From: JAICYJ01 sp963737445
GTDB taxonomy: Bacteria > Actinomycetota > Thermoleophilia > Gaiellales > JAICJC01
Reading direction: 5' to 3'
NCBI GenBank assembly: GCA_963737445.1
Contig: CAVTSO010000006.1
Location: 62,001 to 126,000 of the forward strand
Length of the DNA: 64,000 nucleotides
The notes beneath the pieces are model-generated. The model made no database searches. It was not told the origin of the DNA and saw nothing but the letters and a program-made list of their open reading frames with translations. This document shows positions 8,388-16,725 of the stretch, in pieces; position 1 is the stretch's first letter, and every line of letters starts with the position of its first letter. A program made the translations under genes and the position numbers.

Positions 8388-9981
8388 GTGACGATCTCGA
8401 ACCACGATCTGGCCGTCGCGCTGACGCTGCTGGTCGCGTTCACCGCGCTGCTTGCGGCCGCTCCGCGGCTGCGCGTGCCCTACCCGATCCTGCTGGTGCT
8501 GGGCGGCCTCGCGCTCGGCTTTGCGCCCGGCGTGCCCGAGATCCAGATCCCCCCGCAGGTGGTGCTGTTCGGCATCCTGCCGCCGCTGCTCTACTCGGCG
8601 GCGTTCTTCACGTCGCTGCGCGACCTGCGTGCCAACAAGCGCCCGATCGGCCTGCTCTCGACCGGGCTGGTGCTGTGCACCACCGCGGGCGTGGCCTGGG
8701 TTGCGCACTCGGCCATCGACGGGCTGCCGTGGTCGTCGGCGTTCGTGCTGGGCGCGGTCGTGTCGCCCACCGATCCGCTGGCCGCCACCTCGATCGCCCA
8801 GCGGTTCGGGATCCCGCGGCGGATCGTCGCGATCGTCGAGGGTGAGGGGCTGGTCAACGACGGGTCAGCGCTGGTGCTCTACAAGTTCGCGGTGCTGGCC
8901 GTGGTCACCGGCTCGCTCAGCATGACCCAGCGCGACCCTGTCGTTCATCTGGACGGTGGTCGGCGGCGTCGGCATCGGCCTGGCGCTGGGATGGGTGATC
9001 CGGCAGGTGCGCCTGCGACTGCACAACCCGCCGCTCGAGATCACGATCGCGCTTCTGACCGGCTACTTCACGTTCATCCCGGCCTACCTGCTGGGCGCGT
9101 CCGGCGTGCTTGCGGTGGTCACGGCGGGCGTCTACGTCGGCTGGTACACGCCGCAGCTGACGACGGTCGAGACGCGGCTGCAGGGCGACGCGGTCTGGGA
9201 GATCCTCACCTTCCTGCTGAATGGGCTGCTGTTCGTGACGGTCGGGTTGAGCCTGCCGGCGGTGCTGGACAGCCTCGGCGGCCACATCACGACCACGCTG
9301 GCGTGGCAGGCTCTGGCGGTGGTCGCGGCCGTGATCGTGATCAGGTTCCTGTGGGTGTTTCCGGCCACCTACGTGCCGCGGGCGCTCAGCAAACGCATCC
9401 GCGCAGCCGATCCCTACCCGCCCTGGCAGTACCCGGCCCTGATCTCCTGGACCGGGATGCGCGGCGCCGTTTCGCTGGCCGCGGCGCTGGCGATCCCCCT
9501 GCGCACCGACGCCGGCGAGGGCTTCCCGGGGCGGGATCTGATCATCTACCTGACCTTCGCCGTGATCCTGGCCACGCTGGTCGGCCAGGGGCTGACGATG
9601 CCGCTGGTGATCCGGGCGCTGGGGCTGGAGGACGACGGCGTGGTCGAGCGTGAGGCGGTGAAGGCCCGCATCCACGCCGCCGATGCGGCACTCAACAGGA
9701 TCGACGAGCTGATCGACGAGGAGTGGGTGCGCGAGGATACGGCCGACCGGCTGCGCAGGATGTACCGGTTCCGGCGCAACCGGTTCGCCGAGCGCTACAC
9801 GGGCGACGGTGACGGCGCGATCGAGGAGCAGTCGGCCGCCTATCAGCAGCTGTTGCGGGAACTGATCGAGGCGGAGCGACAGGCCGTCGTCGACCTGCGC
9901 GGTGCCGGGGCGATCGGCGACGACGCGATGCGGGAGGTGCACCGCGAGCTGGATCTGGAGGAGGCCCGGCTCGATCTGTGA
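8388..9981 (+). CDS. Na+/H+ antiporter, CPA1 family (frameshifted)
   Basis: An inner-membrane cation:proton antiporter of about 530 residues read in two frames. Frame one (8388 to ~8930) gives the first membrane helices with GILPPLLYSAAF, VVSPTDPLAATSIA and EGEGLVNDGSALV, all CPA1/NhaP hallmarks. Frame two continues FIWTVVGGVGIGLALGWVIR through the remaining helices, SWTGMRGAVSLAAALAIP, and a soluble C-terminal tail of ~110 residues. Removing one C near 8931 (CAG-C-GCG) restores a single frame. The damage is therefore one extra base, most likely a sequence error. Leaderless-type promoter directly upstream. Confidence 0.85.
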
Positions 9982-10031
9982 CGGAGCGGTGGCGACGACC
10001 ACCACGGAGTCGCATCTGACCGGGTCGAGGG

Positions 10032-10037
10032 TAGACT
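10032..10037 (+). promoter_or_regulatory. -10 box TAGACT, leaderless-type
   Basis: TAGACT ends 7 bases before the ATG at 10045. Confidence 0.5.
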
Positions 10038-10044
10038 GGTCGTG

Positions 10045-10449
10045 ATGGGTGCCATGCGATCCCGACTACCGCTGGCCGAGCAGCGCGACGAGGTGGAATG
10101 TCGCCGCTGTGGCGTGGTCTGCCAGAAGGTGATCCACCCGCAGCGTTGCATGGAGCAGGGCTGCCCGTTCCTGTACGCCTACGAGGCCTTCGGCCACAAA
10201 TACGCTGGTTGCCTGCAGGGCGTCTTCGGCGTCGCCATCGACGTCGAGCACCTGACGCGGGCGCGCAAGCGGCGAAACGGGTTCGGAGCCATCCGCGCCG
10301 TGCGCGAGCCGCTGCCGATGTGCCCGGCCGAGATCGAGCGCGCCTACGAGCACCGCGCCGAACCGCTCGGCTGTATCAATCCGGAGTTCAACGAGCTACC
10401 GGATCGGCCGTCTTTCAGGGTCATCGAGAACACCCGGCCGACTGTGTGA
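10045..10449 (+). CDS. Cysteine-rich protein of unknown function
   Basis: A 134-residue soluble protein. The N-terminal third holds six cysteines in CRRCGVVCQ, QRCMEQGCPF and AGC spacing, suggesting a zinc or iron-sulfur site (inference). A later region MCPAEIERAYEHR adds another cysteine. The ATG at 10045 is preferred over the GTG three bases earlier because of its distance from the TAGACT box. The stop overlaps the next gene's GTG start by four bases, so it is probably co-transcribed with the L,D-transpeptidase. Family not recognised. Confidence 0.65.
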   Translation: MGAMRSRLPLAEQRDEVECRRCGVVCQKVIHPQRCMEQGCPFLYAYEAFGHKYAGCLQGVFGVAIDVEHLTRARKRRNGFGAIRAVREPLPMCPAEIERAYEHRAEPLGCINPEFNELPDRPSFRVIENTRPTV

Positions 10450-11207
10450 TCGCGGTGCGTGTCCTCGTCCGCGTGCTCGCGGTGACGGCGCTGGCCGTGA
10501 TCGGTGTCGTCGCGATGGGCCTGAGCACGGCCGGCAGCGGATCACATACCGTCCTGCCGCCGCCGCCACCGTGCAACACCCGGTTCCGCCCGGGCCAAGC
10601 CGGCGGCTTGGTCGCTGCCGCCGAACCAGCCCGCCGACGCGGCGCTGATCGGACGGGTGACGGTGCCGATCCGCACCAGCGCCGGGTGGGTGCGTCCGGT
10701 GACGTCCCTGGGCAGCGACACCTGGCTCTTGATCCTGCGCCACCACGGCCGTCATGGCGTGGCGCTGATCCCGACCTCCGGCACCCCCAAGACGACCCGG
10801 ATCGACCTGGCCGAGCTGGATCTGCGCTGGACGCGCGTACGGGTGGATGTCGAACCTGTCGCGGCTGCGCCTTTCGGTGCTGCGCGGCCACAAGCTGCTG
10901 GGTTCGTTCCCGGTGGCGGCGGGCATGGCGTCCACGCCGACGCCGACCGGGCGCTTCTCGGTCACCGACCGGGTCACGTTCCCGCCCGGAAGCACCTACG
11001 GCAGCTTCGCGCTGGGGCTGTCGGTACATCAGTCGCGGCTGCTGCGCGAGCTGGCACGGCGGCAGCCAGATCGCGATCCACGGCACCTCTCAGCCGAGCA
11101 CCATCGGGCAGTACGCCAGTCTCGGCTGCATCCGCGTGCCACGGCCGGCGCTGCGTCTGCTGGAGCGGACCGTGCCGCTGGGCGGCCCGGTCACGATCCA
11201 CGCCTAG
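10446..11207 (+). pseudogene. L,D-transpeptidase (YkuD domain), three frameshifts
   Basis: Reads as a secreted L,D-transpeptidase, which makes 3-3 cross-links in peptidoglycan, but only by changing frame three times. Segment 1 (from GTG 10446) gives a signal-peptide-like VLAVTALAVIGVVAMGLS; segment 2 gives VTVPIRTSAGWVRPV; segment 3 gives LSVLRGHKLLGSF and TPTPTGRFSVTD; segment 4 gives QIAIHGTSQP and the catalytic SLGCIRVPRPAL. Every junction (near 10595, 10851, 11051) is a net +1. The paralogue at 16711-17736 is intact and aligns segment by segment. The usual SHGC motif reads SLGC here. Decay and repeated sequence error are both possible. Confidence 0.7.
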
Positions 11208-11209
11208 AT

Positions 11210-11774
11210 ATGGCGCGGTTGATCTACTCCGCGATCGCATCCCTCGACGGCTACGTCGCCGACGAGCAGGGGAACTTCAGCTGGCTGGCGCCGGACGAGG
11301 AAGTGCACGCGTTCGTCAACGACCTGGAGCGGACGGTCGGGACGCACCTGTACGGGCGTCGCATGTACGAGGTGATGGTGTGCGTGGGAGACGATGGAGA
11401 CGGCCGGCGAACCGGACGTGATGCGCGACTTCGCGGAGATGTGGTGGGCGGCCGACAAGATCGTCTACTCGCGGGCGCTGGAGTCGGTCGCGAGCGAGAG
11501 GACGCGGATCGAGCGGGAGTTCGACCCGGAGACCGTGGGTCAGATGAAGGCGACGACGGAGCGCGACATCTCGATCGGCGGGCCGGAGCTGGCCGGCCAG
11601 GCGCTGGCCGCCGGGCTGGTCGACGAGTGCCACCTGTTCCTGGTGCCGGTGCTGCTGGGAGGCGGCACCCGGGCGCTCCCGGACGGAGTACGGCTACGGC
11701 TGGAGCTGCTGGACGAGCGCCGGTTCGCAAGCGGCGTCGTGCATCTGCACTACGGAGTCACGCCCGAGACCTAG
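11210..11774 (+). CDS. Dihydrofolate reductase / RibD C-terminal family protein (frameshifted)
   Basis: A ~187-residue NADPH-dependent reductase fold of the RibD C-terminal type. The first frame gives MARLIYSAIASLDGYVADE and the block THLYGRRMYEVM; after one extra base near 11381-11384 the second frame continues WETMETAGEPDVMRDFAEMW, KIVYSRAL, then DISIGGPELAGQAL and DECHLFLVPVLLGGG, the typical C-terminal signature. Members of this group are mostly uncharacterised oxidoreductases. Its stop overlaps the convergent arfB stop by four bases. Confidence 0.75.
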
Positions 11775-12211
11775 TCGTCGGCGTCGGGCGGGCGCCGCAG
11801 TCGCTTGTTCTGGCCCGCCCGCCGCTTGCCCTCGATGCGCTTCGTGGCTGAGGCCCGGTTGGGCCGCGTGGGACGGCGGGGTGGCGGCGGCGGTGCCAGC
11901 GCCCGCTGCATCAGCTCCGCGAAACGCCGCAGCGCCAGCGAGCGGTTGCGGCTCTGGCTGCGCTCATCCTGGGCGACCACCCGCAGCCGGCCCTCGCCGT
12001 CCAGCCGCGACCGCAGCCGCCGCATCGCCCGCTCGCGCTCCTGGTCGGTCAGCGTGGGCGAGCCGGCCAGGTCGAACGTCAGCTCGGCCCGAGTGCTGGA
12101 CGTGTTCACGTGCTGTCCGCCGGGGCCGCCCGATCGCGTGAAGCGGAAGTCGAGCTCCGACACCGGCAGCCGCGCCGCCGCACCTATCTCGACGACGTCA
12201 CCGTCTGCCAT
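11771..12211 (-). CDS. arfB: Alternative ribosome-rescue peptidyl-tRNA hydrolase ArfB
   Basis: A 146-residue class I release-factor-like protein. The catalytic GGQ lies at about residue 30 in FTRSGGPGGQHVNTSSTRAE, and the basic C-terminal tail (KRIEGKRRAGQNKRLRRP) is the segment that enters the empty mRNA channel of stalled ribosomes. It hydrolyses peptidyl-tRNA on non-stop ribosomes. The tail is preceded by an unusual run of six prolines. The start overlaps the end of the upstream nfo gene by 28 bases, indicating coupling. Confidence 0.9.
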   Translation of the reverse strand: MADGDVVEIGAAARLPVSELDFRFTRSGGPGGQHVNTSSTRAELTFDLAGSPTLTDQERERAMRRLRSRLDGEGRLRVVAQDERSQSRNRSLALRRFAELMQRALAPPPPPRRPTRPNRASATKRIEGKRRAGQNKRLRRPPDADD

Positions 12212-13065
12212 TGCTTCACGCCCGCCCGGTGGATGCGGGCGAACCGGGCCATCTCGGCCTTGTCCGGCCCGCGGTTGTCGGATCCCGGCGTCTCGGCGAT
12301 GGCCGGAAGCTCCTGCAGCTTTGGGTGCCCGAGCATCACCGACAGCTTCTTGCCGATCTCGCCCTGGCCGATGTTGGCGTGCCGGTCGCGGTTCGAGCCG
12401 AACGGCATCTTCGAGTCGTTGACGTGCAGGCAGCGCAGCCGGTCGAGACCGATCCGCGAGTCGACCTCGTCGAGCAGGACGTCGACGCCCGCGGGCGTGG
12501 TGATGTCGATCCCGGACGCGAACAGGTGGCAGGTGTCGAGGCAGATGCCGACCTGCTCCGGCCGTCCCAGCTCGTCGATGATCAGCGCCAGCTCCTCGAC
12601 GGTGACGCCGATCGTGCCCTGGTGGCCTGCGCTGTTTTCGAGCAGCAGCCAGGGGCCGTCCGGGTCTCGCTCGCCCAGCACCACCTGCAGGCCGGGCACG
12701 ATCTGGTGCATGGCGGCTTCGAGTCCGCGGCCAAGGTGGCTGCCGACGTGGAACACGACGCCGTCGGCGCCGATGGCTGTGCCCACGCCGACGGTGGACG
12801 AGAGCGCCTTCAGCGATTTCGCGTAGACGCCGTCGTCGGTGGCTGCGAGGTTGATCAGGTAGGTGGCGTGGATCACGACGGCGCCCAGGCCGGTCTCGGC
12901 TCGCCGCTCGCGGAAGCGCGCGATCGCCTCCGGCGTGTGGTTGGTCTGGCGCCACATGCGCGTGCTCTGACTGAAGATCTGGATCGACTGCAGGCGCAGG
13001 GCCTCGGCCCGGTCGACGGCGGTGTCGATGCCTCCCGTGCTCGATACGTGGGCGCCCAGCAGCAT
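12184..13065 (-). CDS. nfo: Deoxyribonuclease IV (AP endonuclease IV)
   Basis: A 293-residue TIM-barrel enzyme with three zinc ions that cuts abasic sites and 3' blocking groups in base-excision repair. Start MLLGAHVSSTGGIDTAVDRA is the canonical N-terminus; zinc ligands sit in VIHATYLIN, FHVGSH, LLENSAGHQGTIG, GICLDTCHLFASG, LHVNDSK and DRHANIGQGEIG. Length is normal. A TAGACT box lies 7 bases upstream of the ATG (plus-strand 13073-13078). The gene is divergent from gltX and upstream of arfB on the same strand. Confidence 0.95.
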   Translation of the reverse strand: MLLGAHVSSTGGIDTAVDRAEALRLQSIQIFSQSTRMWRQTNHTPEAIARFRERRAETGLGAVVIHATYLINLAATDDGVYAKSLKALSSTVGVGTAIGADGVVFHVGSHLGRGLEAAMHQIVPGLQVVLGERDPDGPWLLLENSAGHQGTIGVTVEELALIIDELGRPEQVGICLDTCHLFASGIDITTPAGVDVLLDEVDSRIGLDRLRCLHVNDSKMPFGSNRDRHANIGQGEIGKKLSVMLGHPKLQELPAIAETPGSDNRGPDKAEMARFARIHRAGVKQWQTVTSSR

Positions 13066-13072
13066 GGTGAGC

Positions 13073-13109
13073 AGTCTAGAGCCGTGCCTGTGGCGGCGGT
13101 CGGTAGGAT
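13073..13109. promoter_or_regulatory. Compact divergent promoter pair nfo / gltX
   Basis: The 50 bases between the two start codons hold a minus-strand TAGACT (plus 13073-13078, 7 bases from the nfo start) and a plus-strand TAGGAT (13104-13109, 6 bases from the gltX ATG). Both transcripts would be leaderless, and their -35 regions must overlap or lie within the opposing unit. Confidence 0.55.
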
Positions 13110-13115
13110 CAGCGG

Positions 13116-14552
13116 ATGCCCGAGCGACCGGTGAAAGTCAGGTTTCCGCCCTCCCCGACCGGGCTGCTGCACGTCGGCAGCGCCCGCACCGCGCTCTACA
13201 ACTGGCTCTACGCCCGGCATACCGGCGGGTCGCTGGTGCTCCGGTTCGAGGACACCGACCGCGTCCGTTCGACCGACGAGGCGGTCGACCAGGCGCTGCG
13301 GGTGCTGGAGTGGCTGGGCATCGACTGGGACGAGGGGCCGATCCGCCAGACCGAGCGCCTGCACGTTTACGGAGAGATCGCCGAACGGCTGGTGTCGGAG
13401 GGCAGCGCCTACCGCTGCTACTGCACGCCCGAGGAGCTGGAGGCCGAGCGCAAGCAGCGCCAGGCGGCACAGCTGCCGCTGGTCTACTCCGGGCGCTGCC
13501 GCGACCTGACCGACGAGCAGCGCGCGGCGTTCCAGGCGGAGGGGCGCACGCCCGCCGTGCGGATGCGTTTCGACCCGGCAGGCGAGACCGTGATCGAGGA
13601 CATGGTGCGCGGCGTTGTTCAGTGGGACAACGCGCTCCAGGGCGACTTCATCATCCTGCGCTCCGACGGCACTCCGACATACCAGTTCGCGAACCCCGTG
13701 GATGACATCGATGCCGGGATCACCCACGTGCTGCGAGGCGAGGACCTGCTCTCGTCGACGCCGCGGCAGCTGGCCGTCTACCGGGCGCTGGGCGCGCCGG
13801 AACCGCTGTTCGCGCACTTGCCGATGATCCTGGGGCCGGACAAGAAGAAGCTCTCCAAGCGGCACGGCGCCGTCTCGGTGGAGGAGTTCCGCGACCGTGG
13901 ATACCTGGCCGAGACGATGCGGAACTACCTGGCCCTGATCGGCTGGAGCTTCGACGACAAGACCACGGTCATGACCACCCCCGAGCTGGTCGAGCGGTTC
14001 ACGATCGAGCGGGTCAATCGCAGCCCCGGCGTGTTCGACGTCGCCAAGCTGGAGTGGCTGAACGGGGAGCACCTGCGGCTGCTGGAGCCTGAGCGGTTCG
14101 CCGCGGAGCTGCAGGCCTACCTGGAGCGGAGCGGATCACCGCTGGCGGCCGATCGCGAGCGCGTGGCCGAGGTGGCGCCGGTGGTGCAGGACAAGCTGCG
14201 AGAGCTGTCCCAGTTCGAGGGGTTCGCGGGGTTCCTGTTCGGGCCCGTGGCCTATGACGACGAGGCCGTCGGGCGGGTGCTCGACGATCCGGACGCGCCG
14301 CGCGCACTGGAGTCCGCCACCGAGGCGCTGCGGCGCGTGGTGGAGTGGGACGCGGGGTCGATCGAGGAGGCGCTGCGCGGTGCCTGCGAGGAGACCGGCC
14401 TCAAGCCGCGAGTGCTGTTCGGGCCGGTGCGCGTGGCCATCTCGGGGCGCACGGTGGCGCCCGGCCTGTTCGAGAGCCTGGTGCTGCTGGGCCGCGAGGA
14501 GTCGCTGGAGCGGATTGCGACGCTGGGCAGGAGATTCGCCGTCGAGGGCTAA
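13116..14552 (+). CDS. gltX: Glutamate--tRNA ligase
   Basis: A 478-residue class I aminoacyl-tRNA synthetase. The HIGH-type motif is in RFPPSPTGLLHVGSARTAL, the KMSKS-type loop is KKLSKRHG, and the zinc/acceptor region includes YRCYCTPEELEAERK. The C-terminal helical anticodon-binding domain follows. Promoter TAGGAT 6 bases before the ATG. A separate shorter homologue (gluQ at 22630) lacks the anticodon domain, so this is the true GluRS; tRNA-Glu(CTC) itself is encoded at 19273. Confidence 0.96.
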   Translation: MPERPVKVRFPPSPTGLLHVGSARTALYNWLYARHTGGSLVLRFEDTDRVRSTDEAVDQALRVLEWLGIDWDEGPIRQTERLHVYGEIAERLVSEGSAYRCYCTPEELEAERKQRQAAQLPLVYSGRCRDLTDEQRAAFQAEGRTPAVRMRFDPAGETVIEDMVRGVVQWDNALQGDFIILRSDGTPTYQFANPVDDIDAGITHVLRGEDLLSSTPRQLAVYRALGAPEPLFAHLPMILGPDKKKLSKRHGAVSVEEFRDRGYLAETMRNYLALIGWSFDDKTTVMTTPELVERFTIERVNRSPGVFDVAKLEWLNGEHLRLLEPERFAAELQAYLERSGSPLAADRERVAEVAPVVQDKLRELSQFEGFAGFLFGPVAYDDEAVGRVLDDPDAPRALESATEALRRVVEWDAGSIEEALRGACEETGLKPRVLFGPVRVAISGRTVAPGLFESLVLLGREESLERIATLGRRFAVEG

Positions 14553-14568
14553 GCCCGTCTGAGGTCCC

Positions 14569-14988
14569 ATGTCATCGACCTCGTCAAACCCGCTTCCGAT
14601 CTCGCTGCCGCGCTTCAGCCCGGCCGCGCTGCTGCTTGCGCTGGCGCTCGCGGCCATGCTCTCGATGGTCGTGGGCATCGCCGCCTACACGGTGCACACG
14701 GGCTCGGGCATCTCGCAGTCCGACCTCGCGGCCGCCCAGCACAACGCATACCAGAGCGGACACGATGCCGGGTACGCGGCCGGTCTGGCCAGGGGCAAGG
14801 ACACCGGCCAGAACGCCGGTTACCGGCAGGGCAAGCACGACGGGATGGTGGCCGGCATCAAGAAGGGCCGCACCGCCGGCATCAAGAACGGCCGCACGGC
14901 GGGCTACGCGTCGGGATACGCAGCCGGCGTGGCGGCAGCCCAGGCGGCGGCGCCGCCGGCGAACAAGAAGCAGAACAAGGGTAACTAG
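14569..14988 (+). CDS. Membrane-anchored protein with GX3 tetrad repeats
   Basis: A 139-residue protein: short N-terminus, one transmembrane helix (about residues 20-45), a short linker, then a perfect four-residue periodicity with glycine at every fourth position for 14 consecutive units (GHDA GYAA GLAR GKDT GQNA and so on to GYAS GYAA G), then an Ala-rich and Lys/Asn-rich tail. The GX3 array resembles the deca-GX3 motif of Yae1-type proteins and would form a flat glycine helix face able to pack against another helix. It starts 16 bases after gltX. Function unknown. Confidence 0.7.
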   Translation: MSSTSSNPLPISLPRFSPAALLLALALAAMLSMVVGIAAYTVHTGSGISQSDLAAAQHNAYQSGHDAGYAAGLARGKDTGQNAGYRQGKHDGMVAGIKKGRTAGIKNGRTAGYASGYAAGVAAAQAAAPPANKKQNKGN

Positions 14989-14992
14989 CATC

Positions 14993-15005
14993 CGGCGTCG
15001 CGCCG
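14993..15005 (+). terminator. Weak GC hairpin after the GX3 gene
   Basis: CGGCG-TCG-CGCCG begins 4 bases after the stop at 14988. Five base pairs only and no U-tract. Confidence 0.25.
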
Positions 15006-15067
15006 ACCCAGGTTGACCGGTTGTATGGAGTCTGTGAAGACCCGTTGCCCGCGGAGAAAGAGGCGTG

Positions 15068-15073
15068 TAGCCT
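15068..15073 (+). promoter_or_regulatory. -10 box TAGCCT, leaderless-type
   Basis: TAGCCT ends 6 bases before the GTG at 15080. Confidence 0.5.
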
Positions 15074-15079
15074 CGGCTG

Positions 15080-15421
15080 GTGATCGAGGGTCTGTTGTAT
15101 GAAGGGTCACGGACCGCAGGTACCGCGATGGTGCTGCTCGGGCTGTCCTGCCTGTGCACCGGGCTGATCGCGATCCTCGCGATGCACATGCCCGGCGACA
15201 CCCACTCGGAGGGGGCCTACCGGCTGACGCGGATCATGGCCGTGGCCGGCGGCGCCTGCGGCCTGGTGGCCGCGCTCACCGGCGTGCCCTACCACTGGAT
15301 GGTGGGTGACATCAGCCAGGACATGTTCCTCGCGGTCGAGGGCGGACTGCTGGTCGTGGTCGCGGTGTTCGCCGTCGTCTCGGCAGCGCTGCTGCCGCAC
15401 GGCAAGCCACGCTCCCGGTAG
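15080..15421 (+). CDS. Small membrane protein, three helices, unknown function
   Basis: A 113-residue hydrophobic protein with three predicted membrane helices: about residues 15-35 (MVLLGLSCLCTGLIAILAM), 50-70 (IMAVAGGACGLVAALTGV) and 83-105 (AVEGGLLVVVAVFAVVSAAL). GTG 15080 is chosen as start because a TAGCCT box ends 6 bases earlier and no Shine-Dalgarno is visible. No family recognised; it stands alone between the GX3 gene and the LhgO-type oxidase. Confidence 0.55.
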   Translation: MIEGLLYEGSRTAGTAMVLLGLSCLCTGLIAILAMHMPGDTHSEGAYRLTRIMAVAGGACGLVAALTGVPYHWMVGDISQDMFLAVEGGLLVVVAVFAVVSAALLPHGKPRSR

Positions 15422-15497
15422 CTGCGTCGGCCGTTCGCGGGCAGGAGCTCGCCCTGAGCGACGCGAACTACGTGCTAGTGCGCATGCTGAGGCAGGG

Positions 15498-16725
15498 ATG
15501 AGCGGCCCCCGCGGCGAGTGCGATCTCGCCGTGGTAGGTGCCGGCATCCTCGGCCTGGCCACGGCCCGCGAGCTGGCCCGCCGCCATCCCGCAGCTGTCG
15601 CTGCAGGTGCTGGAGCGGGAAGGGGCGATCGCCTTGCACCAGACCGGCCACAACTCCGGCGTCGTCCACCAGGGCGTCTACTACCAGCCGGGATCGCTGA
15701 AGGCGGCGCTGTGCGTGGCCGGTGCCCGCGAGCTGTACGAGTACTGCGACGCGCGCGCGATCCCGGTCGAGCGGTGCGGCAAGCTGATCGTGGCGACGGA
15801 GCCGGGCCAGGTGCCGCGGTTGGACGAGCTCGAGCGCCGCGGCACCGCCAACGGCGTGCCCGGCCTGGCACGGGTGGATCGCGACCGCATCGCCGAGATC
15901 GAGCCGCACGTGCGCGCGCTGGACGGGCTGCACTCGCCCGAGACCGGCATCATCGACTACGGCCGGGTGGCCGCCGCGTACGCGGACGACGTGGAGACGG
16001 CCGGCGGCATCATCACCACGGGCTGCGACGTCACCGGCGTGCACGTCGTGTCCGGGTGGCTGCGGCTGACGCACACCAGTGGCGAGACGCGGGCGAGACA
16101 CGCGCTGTTCTGCGCCGGCGCATGGTCCGACCGGCTCGCGACGATGGCCGGCGGCGGCGCAGATCCCCGGATCGTGCCCTTCCGTGGCGCCTACATGCGG
16201 CTGCGGCCCGAGCGGCGCACGCTGGTGCGGGGCATGGTGTACCCGGTGCCCGATCCGGAGCTGCCGTTCCTGGGCGTGCACCTGACCAGGCGGATCGACG
16301 GCGAGGTGCTGGTCGGGCCCAGCGCGCTCCTGGCCGGCGCCCGCGACGCGTACTCGCTGCGGCGGGTGCGACCCGCCGACGTCGTCTCCACGCTCACCTG
16401 GCCCGGCACCTATCGCATGGCCCAGCGCTTCTGGCGGACGGGGATCGATGAGGCCCGTCACCTGCTGCCGGGTGGGTCGTTCGTGGCTGCGGCGGCCGAG
16501 TTCGTGCCCGAGCTGAGGCAGCGCGACCTGCTGCCGGGGTTCGCCGGCGTCCGCGCCCAGGCGGTCGACCGCGCCGGGCGGCTGGTCGACGACTTCGTGT
16601 TCTCACACACCGACCGCGCGCTGCACGTGCGGAACGCACCCTCGCCTGGGGCGACCTCGTCGCTCGCGATCGCCCGGTACATCGCAGACGAGGCGCAGCG
16701 TGCCTTCCATCTACCCCACAGGTAG
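15498..16725 (+). CDS. lhgO: L-2-hydroxyglutarate oxidase-type FAD enzyme (frameshifted)
   Basis: About 408 residues, DAO-fold FAD oxidoreductase. Frame one (15498 to ~15590) gives the dinucleotide motif DLAVVGAGILGLATARELARR; after one extra C in CCC at 15588-15590, frame two continues LQVLEREGAIALHQTGHNSG and VVHQGVYYQPGSLKA, the diagnostic LhgO/L-2-hydroxyglutarate dehydrogenase block, then KLIVATE, GIIDYGRVA and FRGAYMRL. It oxidises L-2-hydroxyglutarate to 2-oxoglutarate, feeding electrons to quinone or oxygen. Its last 15 bases overlap the convergent L,D-transpeptidase gene. Confidence 0.82.

Noticed and set aside
8388..9981. Programmed +1 frameshifting as explanation for broken genes
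   Set aside because: The shift sites share no slippery codon, no stop codon at a fixed place and no stimulatory structure; essential and accessory genes are affected alike.
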